36,291 nt of DNA from Zoopage sp. CT-All (lineage: Eukaryota; Zoopagomycota; Zoopagomycetes; Zoopagales; Zoopagaceae), in assembly GCA_004114245.1 (NCBI GenBank), contig QZWS01000034.1:1-36291 (forward strand), in the 5' to 3' direction. The notes beneath the pieces are model-generated. The model saw only the letters and a list, made by a program, of their open reading frames with translations. It ran no database searches and had not been told where the DNA came from. The position numbers and the translations under genes are program-made. This document shows, piece after piece, positions 9,315-19,091 of this stretch. How positions within the stretch are numbered: position 1 is the first letter of the stretch; every line of letters begins with the position of its first letter.

Positions 9315-9408
9315 TAGCACTGTAGATGGCTGCAATGCAAGTTTAATGCATAGAACCAGCATGGGAATGGAATGACTGCACAAGCACCCTATTACACAAC
9401 AAGCTCTT
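9315..9408. repeat. Duplicated 3' flank, copy of 7069-7164
   Basis: This is the partner of 7069-7164. Both copies start TAGCACTGTAGATGGCT and end at AACAAGCTCTT, close to the stop codons of the paralogous genes. Differences are mostly transitions. Confidence 0.75.
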
Positions 9409-9449
9409 GCAACATCCATGCATTGGATCATACATCATTCTTCCCGCCT

Positions 9450-11009
9450 TCAAAGCTCAAAAAATTCGGATATTGCCTCAAAGTCAGGCTTGCTCAGATC
9501 GTTGCCGTTCACAGCGTTTTGAAGAATGCGCAAAATGCTAGCAACACCACCGTGGAAGCGGTCAGGAATAAGATTAAAGTTCTTGGCTTCCGTCAACCTC
9601 CAATAGGCAGCGGTGTAGTCCTTCACATTGATTAGCATCCAAATCTGCTGACCCTGCGTGCGCCAGCTCAGTACGCCATTTGGGGCCTTTTTGTAATAGT
9701 CCGATTCCGAGCAATTAGGGACGCCATGTGCCATTGGATCATTGCCACATATGATTTTGAATGCTCTTCTGAGAGCGTCAAATCGTGCATTCCCGAGTAT
9801 CCAACGACCCCACGTCCCTGACAGCCAGAGCATATCCTCAGCGTTCATGGCTGCAATATGTGAAAAGCTGATGATGCTCTGTCTGAAGTTGCTTAAAATC
9901 GGGTGATAGAAACCCAGTGCTTGGTCGTCAAGTAGTCCGATCAGGGCATGAAATAGTGCCATGGAACTTGGGCGCCGATGAAGGTAGGCTTTGAATCCTG
10001 CTGTGATGGCAACTAGAGCTGGAGCATTCTTGAATGGTCCTGGCTCAAGCAGGAGCAGCTCCTTGAGAGAAGGCTTGTAGTCAAATTTTCTAATAATAGC
10101 ATCCAAAACGGTGAACATGTTGGCTGAAATTGCGGTGAGGTCGTGCTGAGTCAGTGAGGGCTTGGGGGTCAGCACCTGTAGTTTCGGATGCGAAAAGGTT
10201 ATCCAGCCCAGCAATGAACATACATCGCTGTGTGAGAATCGAGTGGCGGGGTGTGGATCCTTGAGCAGGTACTCTTCCACAAACCACTTCATGAAATCTC
10301 CTTTCCACAATTTGTCGGTCTCGGGGTCGCTACTCAGTGACTTGTTGATGTCGAGATTGTCAAGCCAATGTACATCGATCTTGAGGCCGCCTTCGAACAC
10401 TTGAGCATTTTGAGTAAAGAGCTTATCGAGAACAGGATCGGGCCCAGCTGCTCTGCGCAACTGAAGAAGGCTGCGCGGATCAGCAGCAACAGCTGCGTCC
10501 GTCACAACAGTTGCTCTAGCGTCATCAGAGGATGATTGTAGCGAGAGCCTTGCAAGCTCTTTTGCCTTTTTAGGGTGTTTAAGCAGCTCATCAGGACCAA
10601 TGAGCTGGATGACGGCTCCAAGGGGGATGTTTGGCTTATCGCCCGAATGCTTAGATAGCATGCCAAAGGCCTGAAGGATTTCAAACTTCCTAGTCTTGAT
10701 GTTTATATCAAAGAGCTTGAGCATCAACGTTAACTTTTTTGCTGGCAGTCTCTTGTGGAGGTCTTCCACGAGCTCGTTGAACCAACGACTGACCAGAGCA
10801 ACATCTTTGACATCCTTGGCGCTAACTTTGGACATTATTTTGTGGTGGAGATAGGGGTTGTTGACGACAGGGCTGGGATCGAATTGCAGATCCGGGATGA
10901 AGCGAGACGTGGGGTCGTCTTTGAATTTCTCGATTGCGTTTCCTGATGCATGGGCGCCGGGGACGAATGCCGCGAGGGCAGCAAAGGGAAGGATATGCAG
11001 AGATTTCAT
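9450..11009 (-). CDS. Secreted or membrane-entering F-box-like protein, paralog B (519 aa)
   Basis: Paralog of 7186-8718, also intronless. The frame is open further upstream, but the start is placed at 11009 because MKSLHILPFAALAAFVPG matches paralog A's signal peptide almost residue for residue, again ending AHAS. An insertion of ~15 residues follows the signal peptide. The F-box-like segment is at ~54-83 (LHHKIMSKVSAKDVKDVALV, then SRWFNELVE). Conserved C-terminal blocks include AAMNAEDMLWLSG, a PNCSESDY segment and ILQNAVNGNDL. The same caveat applies: an F-box behind a signal peptide is unexpected. The mature parts have diverged far more than the signal peptides and 3' flanks, consistent with an older duplication under changing selection, or with partial gene conversion. 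Confidence 0.7.
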   Translation of the reverse strand: MKSLHILPFAALAAFVPGAHASGNAIEKFKDDPTSRFIPDLQFDPSPVVNNPYLHHKIMSKVSAKDVKDVALVSRWFNELVEDLHKRLPAKKLTLMLKLFDINIKTRKFEILQAFGMLSKHSGDKPNIPLGAVIQLIGPDELLKHPKKAKELARLSLQSSSDDARATVVTDAAVAADPRSLLQLRRAAGPDPVLDKLFTQNAQVFEGGLKIDVHWLDNLDINKSLSSDPETDKLWKGDFMKWFVEEYLLKDPHPATRFSHSDVCSLLGWITFSHPKLQVLTPKPSLTQHDLTAISANMFTVLDAIIRKFDYKPSLKELLLLEPGPFKNAPALVAITAGFKAYLHRRPSSMALFHALIGLLDDQALGFYHPILSNFRQSIISFSHIAAMNAEDMLWLSGTWGRWILGNARFDALRRAFKIICGNDPMAHGVPNCSESDYYKKAPNGVLSWRTQGQQIWMLINVKDYTAAYWRLTEAKNFNLIPDRFHGGVASILRILQNAVNGNDLSKPDFEAISEFFEL

Positions 11010-11307
11010 GCTTTGAAGAGGATTGTTTGGAGTTTCAATTGGGGGGTGGAGCGGTGAAGCGGTGGAGTGGTGGAGCGGTGCAGCCCCGTGGATGAAAGAC
11101 CCGGTGCCAGCAGCCGTCTGGAGCAGGGACACTGTGGCCTACACGTGCAGGTCTTCCACAGTGCATCTCGAGAGCAGCATCGGCATTGCTCATCCCAGGA
11201 GGAGTGTCACGCTGCCAATGGTTGCGTTGCGATATAGGAGTAAACGCGCATATGCTATGGTTGAAAAGTTGCACTCGACTCCTGCACAGCATAGCTATTT
11301 ACATGCA

Positions 11308-12644
11308 TTACAAATTGAGCGCCTCCAGCATGCAGAAGGACTTTAGCCTGGCTTCGATCTCCGGCAGCCGACGAAAGTCATCCGTAGAACCGAACAAACC
11401 CTTCTTGATGGCTGCTACGCGTGTCGGGTAGTATAGCATAATGTCGTCGTATATAAGCTTGATCTCAATCAGCCTAGTGCAAGGTCGATTAGAATGGGCT
11501 GCGTATGCGACATACCCTGTTTCACTGCCGCGACGGCTTAGTGCGAATCCGACAAAGCTATATGCGCTGTTGACGACAATTTGCTCTACCACAGCCTTGT
11601 CAGACACGCCGTCTGTTTCATCCGGAGATTTCATTTCAATCAGTTCCTGCAACTGTTCCCTGCGAGAGATAAACGCCTGCATGTAAAGCTCGAGCTTTCG
11701 CACCACTATCTACGTTGCTATCAGTTCAGCCATCCATGGCACCTTGTATCACTACTTACCTTCAGCTCGCGCTCAGATAGGGAACCAGCATCGGAACCAG
11801 TCGTGGCCTCCGAACATGATGCGCTGACAATGTCATCCAGGGGCACAAATGGTGGCATCGTATGGCGATATATCAAGTACCGCCGGTCGCTCTCGCTCAC
11901 TGCAGCGCTCTCAACTGGCACGGCATCTCTTATAATGATATAATACGGCTCATAAAACTTCCCTAACACGCAGCGTAAGCAATGGAAGCCGAGGCAAGCA
12001 CCTGCCTCGATAAAAGGTTTCTATGCGCATTCCACTCAAATCCTTGCGCTGGTCTTGCCGGCGCAAAAAGAAGCGGGTGCTCCCTGTCAAGCGATATGCT
12101 CGTGCGAGGTCCTGTTGCTGCAGACACTCCTTCTCGTGCGCCAGGACTTGTGCAATGATCTACGCTATGGTAGGAGGCAGCATTACACCATAGGAATGCC
12201 CACGTCGTCATCAATATCCAAATCCAGTGGTGAGTCCGTTCCAGAATCTTTCACAGGATTAGCTCGCCTGGTTGAAGGAACTGTAAGGAATACGCTGCAA
12301 GGACGAGGAAAGTGTCGCAGCCGATTGGCTGATCGCAATCTTGGCATTCACATGATGGGTCTCCGATTGCAGCGCCGCAACTAGCGCATAAGCATTCATT
12401 CATTGTTTAATAAAGGGACGCTAATAGGAGCGGATATACGTTCGGATTCAAGGGCAGTGATATCGTCGCGCAGCTTGACGGCATTCGCCAATGCGGCAGA
12501 TAGCCTATCGCCGTCACGCGTTGATACTTCAGCACGATCGAATGAATCAATTCACCGTTTTGAATCCGCAGTGAGGCTGTCTATTTGAGAGATAGAGCCG
12601 CGGACGAGATTGACCGAGATGGCGGAGGTGGACACGTCCATCAT
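11308..12644 (-). CDS. CENPO: Kinetochore protein CENP-O / Mcm21 (347 aa, seven exons)
   Basis: CENP-O is a subunit of the inner-kinetochore COMA/CCAN complex. Exons on the minus strand: 12644-12556, 12504-12440, 12380-12294, 12247-12204, 12159-12006, 11962-11760, 11709-11308; total 347 aa, in family range. The N-terminal half is coiled coil (LRDDITALES, ELAALQSETHH). The core shows RAYRLTGSTRF, MRIETFYRG, KFYEPYYIIIRD and YRHTMPPFVPLDDI, which match the CENP-O tandem-RWD region. The last exon has YMQAFISRREQLQELIEM and IEIKLIYDDIMLYYPT. The intron at 11963-12005 must start GC (see separate entry). The intron at 12160-12203 has a weak GTGGGC donor; a 29-nt version starting GTGTAA is also in frame. 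The 5' exons are less certain than the core. Confidence 0.8.
11963..12005 (-). other. CENPO: GC-AG intron in CENP-O
   Basis: The frame of ETFYRG upstream and KFYEPYY downstream can be joined only with a donor GAG|GCAGGT and acceptor GTTAG, giving a 43-nt GC-AG intron. The nearby GTGCTT donor puts the next exon out of frame. Confidence 0.65.
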
Positions 12645-12752
12645 TATTGCTGCCAATCTCGTCACGCCACCAGGTGCAACCCAAACACAGACGTGTTATT
12701 CACAAACAAGCAAAGCGGCAATCCAATCCCATTGATGATCAAAGTCCTTCGA

Positions 12753-13683
12753 TTATGCCTCTTCATCGACCATCTCCTCGTCGCCCTCCAGCGCCATCTA
12801 ACGTAGAGCTGCATCAGTCTCCGACGACACGATGCATGCAGGCACACCTTGGCAGCCTTCCTTGCCTCGTCGAGCAGCTCTTTGGGTACCAGCTGATGCA
12901 CACCACCCGTCTCCTTGCCAACCCAGGACATCTCGAGCAAATAGTCCCGATCTTTTGTATCATCGTGCGCCACTTGAATACTGCAATTTAGCATACGGCA
13001 TCCGTCATCCGTCAATAAATGAGACCAAGCAAGACACGACGTACACTTTGGCGGCCTCAACGAGCGCCTCGCGCATCGACAGCTCCTCGAGCTTTAGCTT
13101 CTCAATCTCGGTTTTGGCCACCTGCCGACCCTTGCCGATCGCTATTCCCGTGTACCCGAGGAAATCGCCCGAGTTGTCGACCATGTAGAGATGCGGAGTA
13201 TCCTTTTCGGTGTCATACACGGCAAGGATGACACCGACCCCGAACGGTCGCACAGAGGAGTAGAGCGTGTAGGCATTCTCATACTGTCCCACGCGATCGG
13301 CAATCATGTTGGCGGGGATCGGAACCTTGTACAGATCGCGATACGACTCTGCTTCTTCACGGGCCCGCGCCACGATATGCTTCCCATCAGCGTAGACGCC
13401 GGCAAAGGCCATGCCGATGTGACGGTCCACGGAGAAAATACGGCGATTGGATCCAGCTAGGAGGAGCTTTGATTGCACTGGTTGCTCAACAGCGAGAAGA
13501 ATGCCGTCGCGGCAGCGCAGCCCAATGACAGTGCCCGAATTGTCGATTGCTTTTTCTGCGTACTCGATCTGAAACACGCGGCCCTCGGGCGAGTAGGTGC
13601 TCGGAGACAAGTCGTACTGAGGAAGGCGCGTCAGTGGCGATTTGGGACGAGGGGTGGGATACGCCGCTGCCGATAGCGCTCAT
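12753..13683 (-). CDS. PSMA3: 20S proteasome subunit alpha-7 (PSMA3/Pre10 type, 256 aa)
   Basis: This is an alpha-ring subunit of the 20S proteasome. Exons on the minus strand: 13683-13663, 13616-13045, 12980-12848, 12797-12753. Introns are 46, 64 and 50 nt. The joined N terminus MSAIGSGYDLSPSTYSPEG, then RVFQIEYAEKA, carries the proteasome alpha signature. Downstream, RPFGVGV and AIGKGRQVAKTEIEKL are typical of alpha-7. Exon 3 continues VIQVAHDDTKDRDYLLEMSW. The acidic tail GDEEMVDEEA in the last exon is an alpha-7 hallmark. No catalytic Thr is expected in alpha subunits. It lies head-to-tail between CENP-O and the dienoyl-CoA reductase, 108 bp from each. Confidence 0.95.
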
Positions 13684-13791
13684 GGTGAACGTGCTGGGAG
13701 ATGAGAGTTGGCGTCATCACTGTGACTGCCGATAGCCCCTTGCAGCGCTGAGAATGCATGATCGCCATTGGCAGTCCCAAAGCTACTCCTT

Positions 13792-14653
13792 CTACAGCTT
13801 GGACGCAGCAAAGTGGTCTGTGAACCAGCTTCCGCCGTCAACAACCAGCACCGTCCCGGTGACGTACGCGGCTGCAGCCGACACGATATACAGCGCGGCA
13901 TGCTCGATGTCCCTGATCTGGCCCATGCGTTGCACAGGCACCGAAGCAATCATGGCATCGCGGTAGCCCGCTGGCATCAGCCGCGCCATGCCCTCGGTTG
14001 CATCGATGGGCCCTGGTGCGATGCCAACGACGCGAACACCGCTGGGGCCCCACTCGGTAGCCATGGCACGCGTCAATGCATCCACACCAGCCTTGGCGGC
14101 AGACGCATGCGATTGAAACCGGATGCCTTTGTAGTGGAGGGTCGCCGAGATGTTGAGAATGACGCCGTGGGTCACGGCGAGGTGGGGGAAGGCCGCGCGG
14201 CTTCCGTTGAATGTCCCATTCAAGTCAATGTCCACTACCGTCTACACAGTAGTTCAGTTGGCGGAGAATCATGCAAAATCATTCCACCTTGAAGGCATTG
14301 GCCGAGAGCGTGTCCGCAGCGGCCAAGAAATTCCCGGCTGCCCCGTTCAAGAAGATATCCAAGCGACCGAAGCGCGCCACCGTGGCAGCGACCACCGCCT
14401 CGATGGCCTCGTAGCTCCGCACATCTGCCGGCATTGGAACGCAGACTCCGCCCTCTGCGCGCGAGATTTCCGCGGCGGCAGCTTCCAGTTTATCCTTCTT
14501 GCGCCCGACAATCACCACTGCGGCGCCGTGGCGCACAAACGCTGCGGCAATCCCCTTGCATATCCCGCTGCCTCCTCCGGTAACAATCGCAATCTTGCCC
14601 CGCAGCAGGCTCTTGACGAACACATCGGTGGTCGGCGGCGGCACGGCGGTCAT
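13792..14653 (-). CDS. DECR2: Peroxisomal 2,4-dienoyl-CoA reductase (SPS19/DECR2 type, 271 aa)
   Basis: This short-chain dehydrogenase reduces 2,4-dienoyl-CoA with NADPH, allowing beta-oxidation of polyunsaturated fatty acids. Exons are 14653-14288 and 14241-13792, with a 46-nt intron in the middle of the family block NAFK|TVVDIDLNGTFN. The nucleotide-binding motif reads TGGGSGIC, with Cys where the usual third Gly stands. NGAAGNFL and the K of HASAAKAGVDA match DECR2. It ends in SKL, a canonical PTS1 peroxisome-import signal, so import is likely. Start codons of this gene and mS23 (14704, plus strand) are only 50 bp apart. The enzyme call is strong; whether the Gly-to-Cys change affects cofactor binding is unknown. 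Confidence 0.93.
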
Positions 14654-14703
14654 GATGCTGGGAATGGCACGCGCGCTGACTGCTCAAGCCTCGCAGATCT
14701 GCG
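14654..14703. promoter_or_regulatory. 50-bp divergent intergenic between DECR2 and mS23
   Basis: Start codons of the peroxisomal reductase (minus) and mS23 (plus) lie 50 bp apart. The spacer is GC-rich without a TATA-like element. A shared bidirectional promoter, or promoters overlapping the neighbour's coding sequence, is implied. Confidence 0.5.
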
Positions 14704-15487
14704 ATGCCTGCTCCGCCTGCGTCAAAGACCATCCACGCCACGGCGGCCCGCTTGCTCCGCTCCGGGCTGCTCAAACGTTCCCCGGCATGGCTAAACGCGA
14801 TGCAGAAGCATCCGCCTGCGCCGGCCATTGCGCGCGAGCTCGCCCCGGGGTTTGTCCTATCACCGCCCGCCGGTCAGGCGCTTCCTCGGAGTCGACGCAC
14901 CCGCAAGCACCTCAAACTGCAGACACTCCGCTTGCCTCGCATTGAGTTTCCTGAGGACCGGTTGCGGCGGCGATTCCATCGCGATCACCCATTCGAGATG
15001 TTTAGGGCTGTGTCCATGTTGATGGATGCCCGGGAGTTGGCGCAACGCGAGTCCGTTGTGTGGACGTCCATTCTTGCCGATGGGACGGATCGCACCCGAG
15101 TCGATGGGGAAAAGTGAGACCTGCTCATACTCCTTCGATTCTCTCTTGCTGACGGCGGTCGATGTTAGTGTGGTCAAGCGACAGCTGCATTTGATGGAGA
15201 ACGACGGGCTCGCCGAGAATCCGGCATATGTCCAGGCCTGCGAGGAGTTCTATGCTGTTCGTGCCCGTGCAGCCACTGAAATGCGCATTGCAGATGAAGA
15301 GGCCAGGCACTATGGTGCTGTCGGTCAAAAGGTCTGGACAGAGATTGGGCTCAAGCAGGAGGAGCTGACCCTGCAAAAGTCCGCCGAGACGCTTCGTGCC
15401 CGCGACGAGATGTATTCTTTATTCGCCCAGCTCGTCAATATGCTCATATCTGATCCTAGGCGAGCAGCAATGCGTACATCAATATGA
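14704..15487 (+). CDS. RSM25: Mitochondrial small ribosomal subunit protein mS23 (Rsm25, 242 aa)
   Basis: Exons 14704-15113 and 15169-15487 are joined by a 55-nt intron (GTGAGA...GTTAG) that splits codon 137. The N-terminal part KTIHATAARLLRSGLLKRSP, then AW, and the later PRIEFPEDRLRRRFHRDHPF match the Rsm25/mS23 family. After the junction comes NVVKRQLHLMEN, then CEEFYAVRARAATEMRIADE, again typical (x-VVK-x-LxLME then EFYxLR). The C-terminal third is charged and helical. The ATG at 14704 gives a short presequence-like start; upstream in-frame sequence is not conserved. It acts in the mitochondrial matrix as a structural part of the small ribosomal subunit. Confidence 0.88.
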
Positions 15488-15560
15488 TGCAGTTTTTGGC
15501 AAAATTCAAACCAGTTCATGCTTTTATATCGTACATGTTACTATCGCACGACACTGGCTC

Positions 15561-17574
15561 TCAATCCACTTTAATGTTGCGATATATCCGTCTTACGAAC
15601 AGATTGGCAACATAGTACCCCACCGAGCCTGTACATTCAATATCAGTAATTGCCATGGTCATCACTCGTGCGCACCAAGGATGAGAAACATGGTAAAGCA
15701 TATCAGAGCCGTATGCCCAAAGTAGAATGCGGTCTGAAAGACTCCAGACATTCTATCCACAGTTCATCCCATTCTGCCGTCAATATGTCCTTACTTTGTT
15801 CGATGGTAGAAGAAATAGATCGAATAGGCGTAGACGTAAAAGGCGGGAGCGCCAGCAACGTATACGCACTTCCATCTCCATTCGTGGTCCTCGGCATTGA
15901 GCAAGAGATACATGGACACGATGGTAACACACGTGGTAACCGAAATAAGGATAAGGGATACCAAAAGGGCGAACCCGTAAACGTAGTAGACTCGGTAGGA
16001 CCAAAACGCCGCAAGAATCATGTACGTTTCAATAAAGATGGATGCGAACGGAAGCAGACCGGTGATGACGGAAAGCTGGAGCGGTTGCAAATACCACGGT
16101 TTCTCCGGGATTTGGCGCGGGAGGGGATGCACCCGACATGGATTCTGAGCGGCGCCTGCATAGTGTCTGCCAAGAACCGAACCAAGCAAGGTGAGTGGCA
16201 GACAGATCACGAGCCAGATGACAGCAAGCGCCAGCATAGTCATGAATGGTATCGCTCGCGTCGACGAGTAGTACATCGCAATTGCGTTCACCGGAAGCCC
16301 GACGATTGTGATGGCGAGCGGGAATATGCTGGCCGTGTTGAGCACATTCTTAACCCAATTCTTTCCGCCATTTTGCTTGTATATGCTTGCACTGACGTAG
16401 CCAGCAAAGCTCGAGCTGAATGAGTACGTTGCAATGAACATTGTCAGCATCGATGCGGGGCTAGTCGACCGGATCAGATTTGAAAGCGCTGAGGGAACTT
16501 ACTCCTCGTATAGATCCCAGTATACCGTGCCCAAAAGAAGCAACAAGACAGCGACGAGCAATTGCCGCCCGATGCCGACGAGCGCTGCCAAGTACATGCG
16601 ATGGACAGGCGTGCGAAATACATCGCCGTGAATCAGTTTCCACCCATACTCATCCGCGCCAAAGTCTGGCTCCAAGTCCGCGAGCATCAGTCCAGCTACA
16701 CTCGCACCATGTCCTTCGTATCGCGCGAGATCCTTCTTGAGCACGCGCATCATGACCATCAGGACGAATAGGGCCAGAAGGAAGACGAGAAGGAACGAGT
16801 TGGCAATCGAGAACCAGTGGATGCTGTGCTGAAAGAAGTGCTTATCGAGATAGCGATCGAACCTATTGGAAAAGTAGATCGAGGTGGTGGGTCGCCAGAT
16901 CGCCGAGTAGGTAAACTGGACGGGGTTCTGGCGCATTAGCTCGTGATCGACCACCACGGGATTGTATCCGGCAATATCGAGCTGGACGATGCGGTTATCG
17001 TTGTAGGTTAGGATGAATTCACGGTGCGTGAAAAGAAGCAGCTCGCTGGCGGCCGGGCGCTCCAGGCCCGTGGCGCCAACATAGCCCCAGGCCGGCAGAC
17101 CATCTGGTGCTGGTCAGTCCCGGCCAGGAGGAGGCCAACGACTTACCAACAAACACCTCGAACCAGTACAGATTGCGTATGGCATACTGGAATATATCGA
17201 TTTGATCCTCGTTCAGCAGAAGCGGCTGACACATGGTCACATTCTTGCGATCTTCGCCAAAGCGGACGTCGATCCCCGAGTGAATGAGCTCCATGCCCTG
17301 CAGCGCTTCCCCCAGCGACTCTTTTTTATGAACCACCGGAAGGCTGCAGTAGGGCATTTGGGTATAGGAGTATGTTTCGTAGCGATTTGCGTATGGGCCG
17401 ACGGTGCTGAACCACACGGCGACATCCTCACCGGGGTTGTACTTGCGACACAACGCGTCAGAGGCCTCGGCAGCTGGAGAAACAGCATACCTGGTGATTG
17501 TACTCGTCGGCGCGGCAGCAGGCGAAGCCGATTAAAACAAGATTGGTGACGACGAGTATCGGGAAGCCGCGCAT
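15561..17574 (-). CDS. TM9SF3: Nonaspanin TM9SF3-like membrane protein (596 aa, six exons)
   Basis: This is a TM9 superfamily protein of Golgi/endosomal membranes, involved in sorting of membrane proteins. Exons on the minus strand: 17574-17491, 17441-17147, 17103-16503, 16460-15795, 15752-15676, 15628-15561. Introns are 42-49 nt. A signal peptide precedes DEYNHQYNPGEDVAVW, the conserved N-terminal block. The luminal domain has VGPYANRYETY, GEALQGMEL and YWFEVFVDGLPAWGYVG. FFQHSIHWFS starts the first helix of the nine-helix region. LLPFASIFIE and NAEDHEWRWK follow. The C terminus RRIYRNIKVD carries the K-x-D COPI/Golgi-retention signal of the family. The pattern is closest to TM9SF3 rather than the EMP70/TM9SF2 branch. 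The upstream 50-100 bp is duplicated in the next region. Confidence 0.93.
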
Positions 17575-18056
17575 CTCGAGACGAGTGAGGCAACGGAGTG
17601 ATGGTCAATGCAATGGCCGTGTTGTGAACAGACGGCGGCCGGTCAACCTCGCGGTTCATGACCACGAACATTGCGCTTTAATTGGGCTTTAATTAGGCTT
17701 TTCATCTCTTCTATCAGCTGCATGTCTGCGTCTGCGTCTGCAACAGGGCTGTAGAGTGGTGCTTGTGATGACGTGGATTGACGTGTAATGGTTCCGGCTG
17801 CGCCAAGGCTGTGCCGCCATCGCCATTGCTGGGGCTTTATAGCATGGGAGTCCTGTTCGGCAGCCGAGTGTTGTCCATCTCTCTCATATCTTCCGAATCC
17901 CCAGTCCTCAGAGTTCTGGTAAATCGCTCTCAAGCAGTATACGGATGAGGCAAACAGCCACGGCATCCTATAGAATGCATTTACATCTTCATAAGTTTAG
18001 CCATAAAGTTCAGTACATATAGATAAATGTGCTGCATATGCACTTGGCAAAATCCT
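17575..18056. other. Intergenic region, first copy of a tandem duplication
   Basis: From about 17623, sequence beginning GTTGTGAACAG matches the region from about 18639 with many differences. Matching blocks include CAACCTCGCGGTTCATGACC and the ATGACGTG block. The blocks run through to the 3' end of the gene at 18057. No gene is supported. Confidence 0.5.
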
Positions 18057-18485
18057 CTAGTAGAAGAGCCTTGGAGCATTCCGACAACCATTCCTGGCAG
18101 GTTGGCAATTGACAAAGCCCTTGATACACGACCTCTCTGTTACCTCATCACCCGCCCGAGCACCATCCTTCAGAACACTATACTGATGGCACCACATCAT
18201 CCCGGGGAGAGTTCCCTTGCACAAATACAGAGCATTTGGTCCAGGAAGGTTGCAAACAGTACCGCCCGCATTCATATACAACCCACCGCTGCCACTATCC
18301 ATCACAGCATAATCGATAATAATATTCCGTCCAGCTTGTAAAATGTTGGATTCTCCTGCTGCATAGACATTGGGATAAATGAGGCCTGTACGAGTGCGAA
18401 CGAAGGCAGCACTGGCAGGAGCGGCAATGGCAGCAGCAAAGCAGAGAGCAGCAGTGGCAAGAATGGTGATGGCTGTATGGTTCAT
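18057..18485 (-). CDS. Six-cysteine small secreted protein, copy 1 (142 aa)
   Basis: Intronless. The start is the ATG of MNHTAITILATAALCF, because paralog 2 begins MNHTITAVLATAALCL and both run into a signal peptide ending near ASA. The mature part carries six cysteines spaced C-x10-C-x9-C-x20-C-x6-C-x6-C, identical to copy 2, with conserved GGLYMNAGGT, LPGPNALYLCKGTLPG and WCHQYS. The protein ends in LFY. The pattern suggests a compact three-disulfide secreted fold. I do not recognise the family. An ATAAATA TATA-like box lies on the minus strand at about 18586-18593, roughly 100 bp upstream. The surrounding kilobase is duplicated with it. Confidence 0.8.
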   Translation of the reverse strand: MNHTAITILATAALCFAAAIAAPASAAFVRTRTGLIYPNVYAAGESNILQAGRNIIIDYAVMDSGSGGLYMNAGGTVCNLPGPNALYLCKGTLPGMMWCHQYSVLKDGARAGDEVTERSCIKGFVNCQPARNGCRNAPRLFY

Positions 18486-19091
18486 TGAAAGCAGATCGTC
18501 AAAGGGCGTATGTTGCTGTTGTGGATAGCACAAAAAGTGACTGCTGTTGGGAGCAACGGTTGAAAGGAAACTTTACTTCTATCGGATATTTATGTCCGAG
18601 CAACCCCTATTGTGGACGAACCTATAGTTAATCAACTGTTGTGAACAGTCCCAGTCACTGCCTTACCAGAGTTTGGATGGCAGTCAGTTAGCCTCGCAGT
18701 TCATGGCCACAAATCTTGCACATTAGCTATATTTTCTATCTATCAGTTGCGTGTCTGTATCTGCAATAGGGCTATAGAGCTGGGCATTTAAGGGTGCATT
18801 GCTTGTTTTCCATGAATGACAACATGATGACGTGCATGCTGTGTATGGTTCTGGCGCAATGTCCTATGAATGTAACATTGGCTGAGCATAACACATTTGC
18901 TTGCCATGCCAAAAGGACACTTACCATCTCATTGGTCCTAGTATTTCCCTCTCTCGTATCCAGTGGCCACCCTTGGCAAGGCATTGTTGCTTGTGCATGA
19001 TATCTGAATGCATCTATATCTTCAGAAGGTTAGTCATAGCATTCAGTACATGTATAATTTAATGTGCTACATATGCGCTTGACAAAATCCT
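18486..19091. other. Intergenic region, junction of the tandem duplication
   Basis: The left part is the promoter of copy 1 (TATA-like ATAAATA inside CGGATATTTATGTCCG). From about 18638 to 19091 the sequence resembles 17623-18056, ending in the shared CCTCTAGTAGA at the stop codons. I see no further gene. Confidence 0.5.

Larger units (their letters stand above)
8719..9449. other. Intergenic region between the two F-box-like paralogs
   Basis: This 731-bp region holds the promoter side of paralog A (with a GGGGGGTGGAGCGGTG tract at 8756-8771 also found upstream of paralog B), a perfect hairpin at 9223-9257, and the duplicated 3' flank of paralog B. No frame longer than about 80 codons looks coding. 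Confidence 0.6.

Noticed and set aside
12505-12644. In-frame TGA in the CENP-O coiled coil read as Trp (altered genetic code)
   Set aside because: A 51-nt intron (GTGAAT...CGATAG) removes the TGA and keeps frame. TGA, TAA and TAG all end other clear genes here (for example SNRPC, SEC24 and PRI1).
18772-19000. Short open frames on both strands between the two secreted genes
   Set aside because: They lie in the duplicated promoter region, are not conserved between the two copies, and show no signal peptide or domain.
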